From: Pannonibacter sp. XCT-53 | GTDB lineage: Bacteria; Pseudomonadota; Alphaproteobacteria; Rhizobiales; Stappiaceae | Length of the DNA stretch: 64,000 bases | NCBI RefSeq assembly: GCF_009915765.1 | Contig: NZ_JAABLQ010000001.1 | Span: forward strand, 1,984,001-2,048,000 | Direction: 5' to 3' | Notes under the pieces: generated by a model | The model's input: the letters and a program-made list of their open reading frames with translations, nothing else | What the model was told of the DNA's origin: nothing | The model's database searches: none | Made by a program: the position numbers and the translations under genes | Shown: piece by piece, positions 7,829 to 15,985 of the stretch | How the letters are laid out: every line of letters begins with the position of its first letter | Numbering within the stretch: the stretch's first letter is position 1

Positions 7829-9166
7829 TCAGGACCGGTCATTGCCGTTGTCATTGCCACCGGAATTGCCGTTGCCATTGCCACCGGAGTTGCCGTTGCC
7901 ATTGCCGCCGGAGTTCCCGTTGCCGTTGCCACCGGAGTTGCCGTTGCCGTTGCCGCCGGAATTGCCGTTGCCATTGCCGCCGGAGTTGCCGTTGCCATTG
8001 CCACCGGAATTGCCGTTGCCATTGCCGCCGGAGTTGCCGTTGCCATTGCCACCGGAATTGCCGTTGCCGTTGCCGCCGGAATTGCCGTTGCCGTTGCCGC
8101 CGGAATTGCCGTTGCCGTTGCCGCCGGAATTGCCGTTGCCGTTGCCGTTGCCGTTGCCGCCGGAGTTGCCGTTGCCATTGCCGCCGGAATTGCCGCTGCC
8201 ATTGCCGCCGGAGTTGCCGTTGCCATTGCCGCCGGAGTTGCCGTTGCCATTGCCGCCGGAGTTGCCGTTGCCGTTGCCGCCAGAATTGCCGTTGCCGTTG
8301 CCACCAGAATTGCCGCTGCCACCGGAATTGCCGTTGCCGCCGGAATTGTCAGGTGTCGACCCGGTGCCCGTGCCTGATCCGGGGCGCGAGGTGGTGTCGG
8401 AGGCTCTGGTGTCGGCGGCGGGGGCGCTGCTGCTGCCCTGCACGGTCGGGTTCAGGGAGGAGGCAGGGGCGCGGCCGGTCTCGACGGTCGGCGTGCTGCC
8501 GCTCCCGGCCACGGACAGACCCACCCCGTCCGTGGTGCTGGCGCTCTGTCCAGGGCCAACCTGAGACCGCTCGCCGGTGTCCATGTCGACAACCTGCACC
8601 AGCCCCCGGTCGACCCGCACTTCTGCCGCGCCGCGCCGCACCGAGACGTCAAAGCGGGTTCCCTTGACGACGGCAGCGAGATAGGGCGTCTCGACCGTGA
8701 AATGCGGCTGCCCGCGTTTCTGGACGTCAACCGTGACCGTCCCGTCGCGCTGCAGCAGCGTCGTCGTGCGGTCCGTCGACTTCAGGCTCGAAATGGCGAT
8801 GGTCGTATTGGGCGCGACCAGCACGGTCTCCCCGGCGCGGGCCAGCACCGCCTTGGCACCCCCGCGCGTGGCCAGCGTCACGCCGCGCGGCAAAGGCATG
8901 CCCGGCCGCGCCGCCACCGGCGCAGCCCCGGGGGCCAGCAGGTAGACCTTGCCGCTGGTCCGCTGGATGATCCAGTCGGACGCCTGCGCAATGCCGGGGA
9001 CGGTCAGGAGCGGAAGTGCCAGGCAGAGAGCCAGACACAGGGCTCGGCCGCGGCTGCGGACACGGTGCCCCCCTCTGGGCCTGCCCTCATCAGGACGAAA
9101 CGGCGCGACGCCCTCGGAAGGATCCGCTGGAGTAGCTTGTGCCCACATTGTTCCCAGTCCCGACAT
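7829..9166 (-). CDS. FecR-domain periplasmic protein with long Gly/Asn repeat tail
   Basis: A 445-residue protein. Residues 41-62 form a hydrophobic signal segment ending near IAQAS, so the 40-residue stretch before it is unusually long; a start further in (for example the GTG codon at Val36) is possible. A FecR domain follows (about 65-230), with GKVYLLAPG, FTVETPYLAAVVKGTRFDV and QVGPGQSAS. A Ser/Thr-rich linker then leads into a C-terminal tail of about 170 residues made almost only of the octapeptide NSGGNGNG, repeated about 20 times. FecR domains are periplasmic sensor or stabilising domains. The gene precedes the CHASE2-EAL gene on the same strand, so the two probably act together. The tail may be a flexible linker or wall-associated region; its function is unknown. 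Confidence 0.85.
   Translation of the reverse strand: MSGLGTMWAQATPADPSEGVAPFRPDEGRPRGGHRVRSRGRALCLALCLALPLLTVPGIAQASDWIIQRTSGKVYLLAPGAAPVAARPGMPLPRGVTLATRGGAKAVLARAGETVLVAPNTTIAISSLKSTDRTTTLLQRDGTVTVDVQKRGQPHFTVETPYLAAVVKGTRFDVSVRRGAAEVRVDRGLVQVVDMDTGERSQVGPGQSASTTDGVGLSVAGSGSTPTVETGRAPASSLNPTVQGSSSAPAADTRASDTTSRPGSGTGTGSTPDNSGGNGNSGGSGNSGGNGNGNSGGNGNGNSGGNGNGNSGGNGNGNSGGNGSGNSGGNGNGNSGGNGNGNGNGNSGGNGNGNSGGNGNGNSGGNGNGNSGGNGNGNSGGNGNGNSGGNGNGNSGGNGNGNSGGNGNGNSGGNGNGNSGGNGNGNSGGNGNGNSGGNDNGNDRS
7842..8352. repeat. 24-bp in-frame tandem repeat, about 20 copies
   Basis: The C-terminal part of the FecR-domain gene is a near-perfect array of a 24-bp unit encoding NSGGNGNG. Copies differ mainly by synonymous changes, plus one 12-bp expansion (NGNGNG) and a few Ser or Asp changes. 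The unit is a multiple of three, so copy-number change would lengthen or shorten the protein without a frameshift. The opposite strand also stays open through the array, which creates a spurious PLPPEL-repeat reading frame. Confidence 0.93.
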
Positions 9167-9279
9167 GATACTTTTCGGAACGATTGGAACATCCTGACCT
9201 TAACCCGAGCTGAATCGGGATTGTAAATTTTCAGCAACCGGATAGAGGCGCAACTTCCTCTGCGTCCGTTTCCGAGGCT

Positions 9280-10002
9280 TCACGACACCGGCAGCATGAG
9301 GCGCGCCTCGACGGCGCGCAATACATCCGGCTCGTCGATGTTCATCTGCTGGACACCGCAGCTGAGGGCCCGCTCGAACACGGCCTCCTCCGCGCCGGCA
9401 TAGAAGAGCTGGGTCACGAGACCGGCCGCATGGGCCTGGGCCACGCGCTCCGGTGTGACGTTGGTCTCGTTGAACTCGAGGATATGCGCGCCGGCGGCAA
9501 CGGCCCGCTCGACGGAGCCCGTGTGCTGGAACAGCACCATGCGGCGCAGGTCCGGGACCCGCGCCCGCATCTGGGCCCGGATGCCCTCGTCGAAGGAGAA
9601 GGACCAGGCCCGGTCCAGCATCCCGCGCGCCGCCAGCATGTCGCGCACCCGCGCCGGATCGGCCGCCTTGATCTCGGCATAGGTTCCGATGCGGCCCTTG
9701 CAGGCATCGAGGAAAACGGACAGGCGGGGAATGCGTTCGCCGGCAAAGGCAGCGCCAAACCAGCTGCCGGCATCGAGGCCGTCGAGCTCGGCCGAGGTCA
9801 TGTCGGCCACGCGGCCGCGCCCGTCCGTCGTCCGGTCCACCGTCTCGTCATGAATGACATAGAGGATGCCGTCGCGGCTGGTGCGGATGTCGAACTCGAT
9901 CACATCGGCGCCGGCGGCAAGGGCGGCCTCCAGGGCGGCGAGCGTGTTTTCGGGCGCCTGTCGGGACAAGCCCCGATGGCAGATCAGTATGGCCTTCGTC
10001 AC
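9280..10002 (-). CDS. ugpQ: Cytoplasmic glycerophosphodiester phosphodiesterase (UgpQ-like)
   Basis: A 240-residue GDPD enzyme that hydrolyses glycerophosphodiesters to sn-glycerol 3-phosphate and an alcohol. It has the expected catalytic signatures: ICHRGLSRQAPENT at the N-terminus, DVIEFDIRTSRDG, VIHDETVDRTTDGRG and a later TYAEIKA metal-ligand strand. There is no signal peptide, so it should act in the cytoplasm like UgpQ. The start is a GTG at 10002. It stands alone, far from the ugp-type transporter operon at 42-48 kb, which carries its own second GDPD gene. Confidence 0.9.
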   Translation of the reverse strand: MTKAILICHRGLSRQAPENTLAALEAALAAGADVIEFDIRTSRDGILYVIHDETVDRTTDGRGRVADMTSAELDGLDAGSWFGAAFAGERIPRLSVFLDACKGRIGTYAEIKAADPARVRDMLAARGMLDRAWSFSFDEGIRAQMRARVPDLRRMVLFQHTGSVERAVAAGAHILEFNETNVTPERVAQAHAAGLVTQLFYAGAEEAVFERALSCGVQQMNIDEPDVLRAVEARLMLPVS

Positions 10003-10404
10003 ATGCGTGTCCTCTTGTGCCCGCAGCCGACCGACGTCCCGAGGGCCGACTGCGGCCGCGCCCCAGCCCGTTCTTCCTGCCTGACCCGCTTGATGGATTG
10101 ATGACAGGGCGGACGTTGCGCCCGGAAATCGATTGTGCGCCGCAACAGGTCCGGCTCACAAAGCCGCGATCCCGGCGTGATCGCCGGTCACGGAGCCCCC
10201 GGCCCCATGCCGCGCCAGCTACGCAATTTCACAAGGATTTCCGCGCTGTTGTACGCTGAATAGTAATCAGTGCCCCAAATGACGCTGCTACGTCGTTCAA
10301 TCCGAGTGAACAGTTCGTCAAATTGTGCCTTGCGCGAAATCAGCTACATGTTGAAGCGCAGGCATTCGCAATGCCATCCCGTTCTTCCCGTCCGGAGACC
10401 TGAC
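10003..10404. other. Gene-free spacer between divergent ugpQ and yceI
   Basis: This 402-bp spacer holds the promoters of two divergent genes. The part from about 10240 to 10350 is less GC-rich. It contains a short dyad, GTTCA-N7-TGAAC (10295-10311), that could be an operator, but the arms are only 5 bp. The first YceI frame stays open upstream of its signal-peptide start, yet the extension looks non-coding. No clear RNA gene is visible. Confidence 0.4.
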
Positions 10405-10983
10405 ATGACCCGTTTCGCTGTTTCTGCTCTCGCGCTCGCGCTGTTCGCCACCCCGGTCCTCGCGGACCCGGTTGCCTACGAGTTCGACAAGAGCCACTCC
10501 AACCTGTCCTTCACCTATGACCATCTCGGCTTCTCCACCACCGACGGCCGCTTCGGCGGCTGGGAGGCCAAGCTCCTCGTCGATGCCGACAAGCCGGAGA
10601 ATTCCTCCATCGAGCTGACCATCGACACCACCACGCTCGACACCTTCTTTGCCGACCGTGACACCCACCTGAAGAGCGCCGACTTCTTCGATGTCGCCAA
10701 GTTCCCGCAGGCCACCTTCAAGAGCACCAAGGTCACCAAGACCGGCGAGAAGGAGCTGGAGATCGTCGGCGACCTGACCATCAAGGGCATCACCAAGCCG
10801 GCGACCCTGCAGGTGACCGTGACGGCCATGGGCGAGCATCCGATGGCCAAGAAGCCGGCGATCGGCTTTGCCGGCAAGACCACGATCAAGCGCTCCGACT
10901 ACGGCATGAACATGTATGTTCCCTATGTCGGGGATGAGGTGACCATCACCCTGCATGCCGAAACCCTCGCCGCGGCCCAGTAA
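10405..10983 (+). CDS. yceI: YceI-family periplasmic lipocalin-like protein
   Basis: A 192-residue protein with a signal peptide (about residues 1-20, cleaved near VLADP) followed by one YceI domain. The family pattern is clear: YEFDKSHSNLSFTYDHLG, the paired acidic/hydrophobic strands, HLKSADFFDVAKFPQATFKS, and the closing GVGxDVT-like VGDEVTITLHAE. YceI proteins form an eight-stranded barrel that binds amphiphilic isoprenoids such as polyprenyl compounds; some are induced by alkaline pH or osmotic stress. The ATG at 10405 was chosen because it starts the signal peptide and follows GGAGAC. It is followed by a cytochrome b561 gene and a second yceI. Confidence 0.92.
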   Translation: MTRFAVSALALALFATPVLADPVAYEFDKSHSNLSFTYDHLGFSTTDGRFGGWEAKLLVDADKPENSSIELTIDTTTLDTFFADRDTHLKSADFFDVAKFPQATFKSTKVTKTGEKELEIVGDLTIKGITKPATLQVTVTAMGEHPMAKKPAIGFAGKTTIKRSDYGMNMYVPYVGDEVTITLHAETLAAAQ

Positions 10984-11001
10984 GGGCCGCCGCGCGAACC
11001 C

Positions 11002-11033
11002 GGGCCGGACGCCGCACCCCGCGCGTCCGGCCC
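11002..11033 (+). other. Perfect 11-bp hairpin between yceI and cytochrome b561 gene
   Basis: The arms GGGCCGGACGC (11002-11012) and GCGTCCGGCCC (11023-11033) flank a 10-base loop. No T-tract follows, so it is more likely an mRNA-stabilising or processing hairpin within the operon than a full terminator. Confidence 0.5.
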
Positions 11034-11050
11034 CCATCGGGAGAGCCGCC

Positions 11051-11662
11051 ATGCTGCGCAACAGTTCCTCCGGCTACGGCTGGGTCGCGATTGCCTTCCA
11101 CTGGACGATGGCGCTGATGATCATCGCCATGCTCGCCCTCGGGATGTACATGCACCGCCTGCCGCTGACCGATCCGGGCACCTTTGCCCTGTTCCAGCTG
11201 CACAAGTCGATCGGCTTCGTGATCCTGGGCCTCGCGATCTTCCGCCTCATCTGGCGCTTCGCCAACCCGAGCCCGGCGCTTCCGTCCGCCATGCCGGCCT
11301 GGGAAAAGGCGGCCGCCCATCTCGGCCACATCGGCCTCTATGCGCTGATCTTCGCCATTCCCCTCACCGGCTGGCTGATGGTCTCCGCATCCCCCTGGAA
11401 CATCCCGACGCTGCTGTTCGGCGCCGTCAACGTGCCGCATCTTCCGGTTCCGGCGGCGCTCGGCACCAAGGCGGAGGCCGAGACCCTGTTCAAGGACCTG
11501 CATGAACTCTTTGCCTGGCTGCTGATCCTGCTGCTGGTCGCCCATGTGGGCGCGGCGCTGAAGCATCACTTCCTGGCCCGCGACGGCGTCCTGGTGCGGA
11601 TGCTGCGCCCCGCCTCCCGCACCGGCGCGCAAGACCGGCCCGATGCCGGCCAGCGCGTCTGA
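11051..11662 (+). CDS. Cytochrome b561 family membrane protein
   Basis: A 203-residue four-helix membrane protein. Conserved histidines that bind two b-type hemes are visible in AFHWTMA (helix 1), LHKSIGF (helix 2), LGHIGLYAL (helix 3) and DLHELFAWLL with VAHVGAALKHH (helix 4). This is the CybB/YceJ-type prokaryotic b561, an inner-membrane electron carrier thought to pass electrons between quinone and the periplasm. The ATG at 11051 follows GGGAGAG. Placement between two yceI genes repeats the known yceJ-yceI association and suggests a joint redox or isoprenoid-quinone role. Confidence 0.9.
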   Translation: MLRNSSSGYGWVAIAFHWTMALMIIAMLALGMYMHRLPLTDPGTFALFQLHKSIGFVILGLAIFRLIWRFANPSPALPSAMPAWEKAAAHLGHIGLYALIFAIPLTGWLMVSASPWNIPTLLFGAVNVPHLPVPAALGTKAEAETLFKDLHELFAWLLILLLVAHVGAALKHHFLARDGVLVRMLRPASRTGAQDRPDAGQRV

Positions 11663-11698
11663 CCGCCCCATCTGACCCGATCCGAAAGGACCCCTCCC

Positions 11699-12250
11699 AT
11701 GCGCAGACTGTTTGCCACGGCGGCCCTTGCCCTGTCGCTTGCCGCCGGTGTTCCCGCCCTTGCCGCCGACTGGACCGTCGATCCGGCCCGCAGCTCCCTC
11801 GGCTTTGCCGTCGACCAGGGCGGACAGGCCGTCGAGGCCACGTTCCGGACCTGGACGGCGACGATCCGCTTCGATCCCGCCAACCTTGCCGAGGCCCGCA
11901 TCGAGGCCACCATCGAGACCGGCGGCATCGTCACCGCCAACCCGCAGTTCGTCGAGATGATCCCGGGGGCCGACTGGCTCGCCGCCGCCACCTTCCCGAC
12001 CGCCACCTTCACCTCGGGTGCCGTCACGGCGCTCGGCGGCAACGCCTACCGGATGGACGGCACGCTCACCCTGCGCGGCCAGGCCCAGCCGGTCGTGGTG
12101 GACTTCACGCTCGACATCACCGACGCCAGCGCCCGCGCCGTCGGCACGGCCAAGGTCAAGCGCACGGCCTTCGGCGTCGGGGCCAGCTTCCCGCCCAGCA
12201 CCGTCGGCGACGATGTCACCATCAAGCTGGACCTGACAGCCAGCCGCTGA
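11699..12250 (+). CDS. Second YceI-family periplasmic protein
   Basis: A 183-residue protein with a signal peptide (about 1-22, cleaved after ALAA) and a YceI domain: WTVDPARSSLGFAVDQGG, then AATFPTATFTSGAV and the end motif VGDDVTIKLDLTA. It is clearly diverged from the yceI product two genes upstream, so this is an old duplication or two separate subfamilies rather than a recent copy. GAAAGGA lies before the ATG. It is the last gene of the yceI-b561-yceI unit and is followed by a strong terminator. Confidence 0.9.
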   Translation: MRRLFATAALALSLAAGVPALAADWTVDPARSSLGFAVDQGGQAVEATFRTWTATIRFDPANLAEARIEATIETGGIVTANPQFVEMIPGADWLAAATFPTATFTSGAVTALGGNAYRMDGTLTLRGQAQPVVVDFTLDITDASARAVGTAKVKRTAFGVGASFPPSTVGDDVTIKLDLTASR

Positions 12251-12281
12251 CCGCGCGCCCTGTCCCCGCGACGAATTGGGA

Positions 12282-12314
12282 AGGCCGGACCCGCTTGGCG
12301 GGACCGGCCTTTTT
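12282..12314 (+). terminator. Rho-independent terminator of the yceI-b561-yceI unit
   Basis: A 12-bp stem with one A:A mismatch (12282-12293 with 12299-12310) closes a 5-base loop and is followed by a run of five T residues. It lies 31 bp after the second yceI stop codon. Confidence 0.85.
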
Positions 12315-12384
12315 GCCGTAAAGAAGCCCATCCCGTTTCGAGCCGTTCCGGTCACGAAGGACGGCCGCCAGGAAAGAGACCCCG

Positions 12385-14022
12385 ATGAACGCTCCTGTCA
12401 CGCCCCCGGACTATCGTCACAGTGCCATGTTCCCGCTTGGCGAGGACAAGACGCCCTATCGCAAGCTGACGTCGGACCATGTCTCGACGGCCACCTTCAA
12501 CGGCAAGGAAATGCTCGTGGTCGAGCGCGAGGGCCTGCGGCTTCTGGCCGAACAGGCCTTCATCGACATCAACCACTACCTGCGCCCCGGGCACCTCGCC
12601 CAGCTCAAGGCCATCCTCGATGACCCGGAGGCGACCGACAACGACAAGTTCGTGGCCTTCGACCTCCTGAAGAACGCGAGCATCTCGGCCGGCGGCGTGC
12701 TGCCCATGTGCCAGGACACCGGCACCGCCATCGTCATGGGCAAGAAGGGCCGCTGCGTCTGGACCGACGGCAGCGACGAGGAAGCGCTCGGGGAAGGCGC
12801 CCGCGATGCCTATTTCAAGCGCAACCTGCGCTACTCGCAGCTGGCGCCGATCTCCATGTTCGAGGAGAAGAACACCTCCAACAACATGCCGGCGCAGATC
12901 GAGCTCTATGCCGAGGGCGAGAACGCCTACAAGTTCCTGTTCATGGCCAAGGGCGGCGGGTCGGCCAACAAGACCTTCCTCTTCCAGGGTACGCCGTCCC
13001 TGCTGACCCACGACCGCATGATCGATTTCCTGAAGGAAAAGATCCTGACGCTCGGCACGGCCGCCTGCCCGCCGTATCACCTTGCCATCGTCATCGGCGG
13101 CACCTCGGCCGAGATGTGCCTGAAGGCGGTGAAGCTCGCCTCCGCCCGCTATCTCGACACCCTGCCGACGCAGGGCTCCGATCTCGGTCACGCCTTCCGC
13201 GATCTGGACATGGAAGCCGAGATCCACAAGCTGACCCAGGCGACCGGCGTCGGCGCACAGTTCGGCGGCAAGTACTTCTGCCACGACGTCCGCGTCATCC
13301 GCCTGCCGCGGCACGGCGCGTCGCTGCCGATCGGCATCGGCGTCTCCTGCTCGGCCGACCGTCAGGCCCTGGGCAAGATCACCAGGGACGGCATCTTCCT
13401 CGAACAGCTGGAGATGCATCCGGAGACCTACATGCCGGAGGTGACCGACGACCACCTGTCGGACACCGTCGTCAAGGTCGACCTGACCCGGCCGATGCCG
13501 GAGATCCTGGCCGAGCTGTCGCGCCACCCGATCAAGACCCGCCTGTCGCTGACCGGCCCGCTGATCGTCGCCCGCGATCTGGCCCATGCCAAGCTGCGCG
13601 AACGTCTTGAGGCCGGCGAGCCGCTGCCGGACTATTTCAAGAACCACCCGATCTATTATGCCGGCCCTGCCAAGACGCCGGAAGGCATGCCGTCCGGGTC
13701 CTTCGGTCCGACCACGGCCGGGCGCATGGATGCCTATGTCGACCAGTTCCAGGCCGCCGGCGGCTCCATGGTGATGCTGGCCAAGGGCAACCGCTCGCCG
13801 GCGGTGCGCCGCGCCTGCCAGGCCCATGGCGGCTTCTACCTCGGCTCCATCGGCGGTCCGGCCGCCCGTCTCGCCCAGGACTGCATCAAGAAGGTCGAGG
13901 TCGTCGCCTATCCGGAACTCGGCATGGAAGCGATCTGGAAGATCGAGGTCGAGGACTTCCCCGCCTTCATCGTCATCGACGACAAGGGCAACGACTTCTT
14001 CAAGGAGCTCAACCTCGGTTGA
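12385..14022 (+). CDS. fumA: Class I (iron-sulfur) fumarate hydratase
   Basis: A 545-residue single-chain class I fumarase, which interconverts fumarate and malate in the TCA cycle using a [4Fe-4S] cluster. N-terminal-half signatures include [18 protein letters not shown], with the first cluster cysteine, and [20 protein letters not shown]. Later come [30 protein letters not shown], and in the C-terminal beta domain [14 protein letters not shown] and the G-rich [20 protein letters not shown]. Length matches E. coli FumA/FumB. It is monocistronic between two terminators. Such enzymes are oxygen-sensitive, in keeping with a facultative lifestyle that also uses the cytochrome bd oxidase encoded later. 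Confidence 0.95.
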   Translation: MNAPVTPPDYRHSAMFPLGEDKTPYRKLTSDHVSTATFNGKEMLVVEREGLRLLAEQAFIDINHYLRPGHLAQLKAILDDPEATDNDKFVAFDLLKNASISAGGVLPMCQDTGTAIVMGKKGRCVWTDGSDEEALGEGARDAYFKRNLRYSQLAPISMFEEKNTSNNMPAQIELYAEGENAYKFLFMAKGGGSANKTFLFQGTPSLLTHDRMIDFLKEKILTLGTAACPPYHLAIVIGGTSAEMCLKAVKLASARYLDTLPTQGSDLGHAFRDLDMEAEIHKLTQATGVGAQFGGKYFCHDVRVIRLPRHGASLPIGIGVSCSADRQALGKITRDGIFLEQLEMHPETYMPEVTDDHLSDTVVKVDLTRPMPEILAELSRHPIKTRLSLTGPLIVARDLAHAKLRERLEAGEPLPDYFKNHPIYYAGPAKTPEGMPSGSFGPTTAGRMDAYVDQFQAAGGSMVMLAKGNRSPAVRRACQAHGGFYLGSIGGPAARLAQDCIKKVEVVAYPELGMEAIWKIEVEDFPAFIVIDDKGNDFFKELNLG

Positions 14023-14062
14023 GGCCTCTGATCTTGTGAAACCATTGCCGTTAACCCCGGCA

Positions 14063-14104
14063 AGGGCCCCGGTCGAAGCACATCGACCGGGGCCTTTCGT
14101 TTTG
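14063..14104 (+). terminator. Rho-independent terminator of fumA
   Basis: A perfect 12-bp stem (14065-14076 with 14083-14094) with a 6-base loop is followed by TTTCGTTTT. It lies about 40 bp after the fumarase stop codon. Confidence 0.9.
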
Positions 14105-14189
14105 CAACCTGAATATAGGGATCGGGTTGCAGGAACACCGCACGAGTCACTGGGATTTTATTTATCGCCCTTATCAAAACAAAAATAAT

Positions 14190-14202
14190 TGACGCTAGGG
14201 AA
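14190..14202 (+). promoter_or_regulatory. Conserved upstream motif TGACGCTAGGGAA of chemoreceptor gene
   Basis: The 13-base motif TGACGCTAGGGAA occurs 63 bp before the chemoreceptor start at 14265, in an AT-rich stretch with TTATCAAAA upstream. The same 13 bases occur before the chemoreceptor gene at 49459, also with a TTATAAAA element shortly upstream. It is probably a shared promoter or activator site for chemotaxis genes. The sigma factor or regulator is not identifiable here. Confidence 0.5.
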
Positions 14203-14264
14203 AATTAACCGTCGGCCTGCACCCTTGGGTCAGTTCCTTTGGCTCAACCACTGTAGGTAGATCC

Positions 14265-15947
14265 ATGCCAAGCGTATTTTCGAGCATCAAGGCCAAGATC
14301 GTCGCAGCCTTCATCATCCTGTTTGCGGCCTCGGTCGTGACCGGCCTTTTTGCCATCCGCAGCCTGCAGTCGGTGTCGACTGCCGGATCCGAGTTGTCGA
14401 CGTCCCTGGCCAAGGTCGACATGCTGGGCAACCTGGCCAAGCTGAGCGCGCAGCTGAATGTCGGCGTCGTCGCCGCGCACTATGCGGACGAGAGCCGGCG
14501 CGCGGCGGCGGAGGCCGACCTGCAAAAGGTCGAACTCGCCTTCTCCAGCGTCTTTGCCGAGTATTCCGCCACGGTGGTGGACCCGGCCGAGCAGGAGCTG
14601 GTGCGCGACCTGCGCGCCAAGTGGCAGCACTTCCTGGCTGTGGCCGGCGAGGTGACGGCCCTCAACAAGGCCGGCCAGTTCGACCTTGCCTCGAGCGTCG
14701 TCTCGACGGATCTGGTGACCGACGGCAAGCTCTTTGCCGCTGCGGTCGAGAAGGTCCTGACGCTGCACCGGGATCATGGCAAGGCGAGCACGGTGGCAGC
14801 CGCCGAGATCAGCTCGAGCGCGACCTTCTGGATCAGCATCGCGCTGGTGCTGCAGTCGCTGTTCTGCGTGGCGGTCGGCACCCTGCTCGTCATCGGCATC
14901 TCGGGCCCGATCACCCGCCTGACCGGCATGATGCGGCGTCTGGCGGACAACGAGACCAACATCACCATCTCCGACACCGACCGCCGCGACGAGATCGGCG
15001 CGATGGCCCGGACCCTGTCGATCTTCCAGTCCTCGATGCAGGATGCGGAGCGTCTGCGGGCGTCGCAGGCGGACCAGGAGCGGCTGATGCGCGAGCGTCA
15101 GCGGCGCGAGATGGAAGAGCTTGCCAATTCCTTCGAGCGGGCTGTCGGCGAGGTGGTCGCCACCGTCGCCTCTGCCTCGACCGAGCTGCAGGCCTCCGCC
15201 CAGACCCTGTCGGCGGCTGCCGAGGAGACCAGCGCCCAGTCGGTGTCGGTGTCCGAAGGTGCCAAGCTGGCGGCGATGAGCGTGGAACGGGTCGCCCAGG
15301 CGATCGACGGCCTCGTGTCGCTGTCGCAGGAAGTCGGCCAGGAGATGAAGCGGTCGGGCGAGATGACCAGCGAGGCCGTGCGCCAGGCGAACGAGACCCG
15401 CGGCACGATGGACGAGCTGCAGACCAATGCCTCGACCGTCGAATCGGTGCTGGCGATGATCAACCAGATCGCCGCCCAGACCAACCTGCTGGCGCTCAAC
15501 GCCACCATCGAGGCGGCCCGGTCGGGCGAGGCCGGACGCGGCTTTGCCGTGGTTGCCAACGAGGTGAAGGCGCTTGCCAACCAGACCGGTGCAGCCACCA
15601 CCTCCGTCAGCGCCAGCATCGAGAAGATGCAGGCCTCGACCAGCCGTGCCCTCACCGACATCTCGCAGATCGAGACGGTCATCACCACGCTGGCCACCAT
15701 TGCGGAAGCCATTGGCGGCGTGGTGGCGCGCCAGTCGCAGACGGCCGCCGACGTCACCCGCACCGTGCAGGACGTGACCCGCGTGACGGCGGAAGTGACC
15801 GCCAACATCAGCAACGTGTCGATGGCCGCCGGCCAGTCCAGCTCGGCTGCCACCCAGGTTCTCGCCGCCTCCTCGGAGCTGGCCATGCAGTCGGATCGTC
15901 TGAAGCGGGAGGTCGCCTCCTTCCTCGAACGCGTCCGCGCCGCCTGA
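14265..15947 (+). CDS. Methyl-accepting chemotaxis protein
   Basis: A 560-residue transmembrane chemoreceptor. TM1 spans about residues 9-30. A helical periplasmic domain of the four-helix-bundle type runs to about residue 185 and is followed by TM2 (about 186-212), a HAMP domain (about 213-265), and the cytoplasmic coiled-coil signalling domain. The hairpin tip [20 protein letters not shown] lies around residues 398-417, then [16 protein letters not shown]. It would signal through CheA/CheW to the flagellar motor; no che genes are in the window. A sugar-type periplasmic binding protein starts 38 bp downstream on the same strand, so ligand may be presented by that protein. Confidence 0.93.
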   Translation: MPSVFSSIKAKIVAAFIILFAASVVTGLFAIRSLQSVSTAGSELSTSLAKVDMLGNLAKLSAQLNVGVVAAHYADESRRAAAEADLQKVELAFSSVFAEYSATVVDPAEQELVRDLRAKWQHFLAVAGEVTALNKAGQFDLASSVVSTDLVTDGKLFAAAVEKVLTLHRDHGKASTVAAAEISSSATFWISIALVLQSLFCVAVGTLLVIGISGPITRLTGMMRRLADNETNITISDTDRRDEIGAMARTLSIFQSSMQDAERLRASQADQERLMRERQRREMEELANSFERAVGEVVATVASASTELQASAQTLSAAAEETSAQSVSVSEGAKLAAMSVERVAQAIDGLVSLSQEVGQEMKRSGEMTSEAVRQANETRGTMDELQTNASTVESVLAMINQIAAQTNLLALNATIEAARSGEAGRGFAVVANEVKALANQTGAATTSVSASIEKMQASTSRALTDISQIETVITTLATIAEAIGGVVARQSQTAADVTRTVQDVTRVTAEVTANISNVSMAAGQSSSAATQVLAASSELAMQSDRLKREVASFLERVRAA

Positions 15948-15985
15948 GCCCAGCCATCCAGACCAGGTCCCGGAAAGGAAAACGG

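Noticed and set aside
6435..8667. Long plus-strand frames with PLPPEL or CRCH repeats opposite the FecR and CHASE2 genes
   Set aside because: They are mirror frames of the 24-bp array; the minus strand has clear FecR, CHASE2, GGDEF and EAL domains and a signal peptide.
14621..15985. Apparent 5' extension of the solute-binding protein through the chemoreceptor gene
   Set aside because: The extension is an out-of-frame reading of the MCP; a signal peptide and ribosome site mark 15986.
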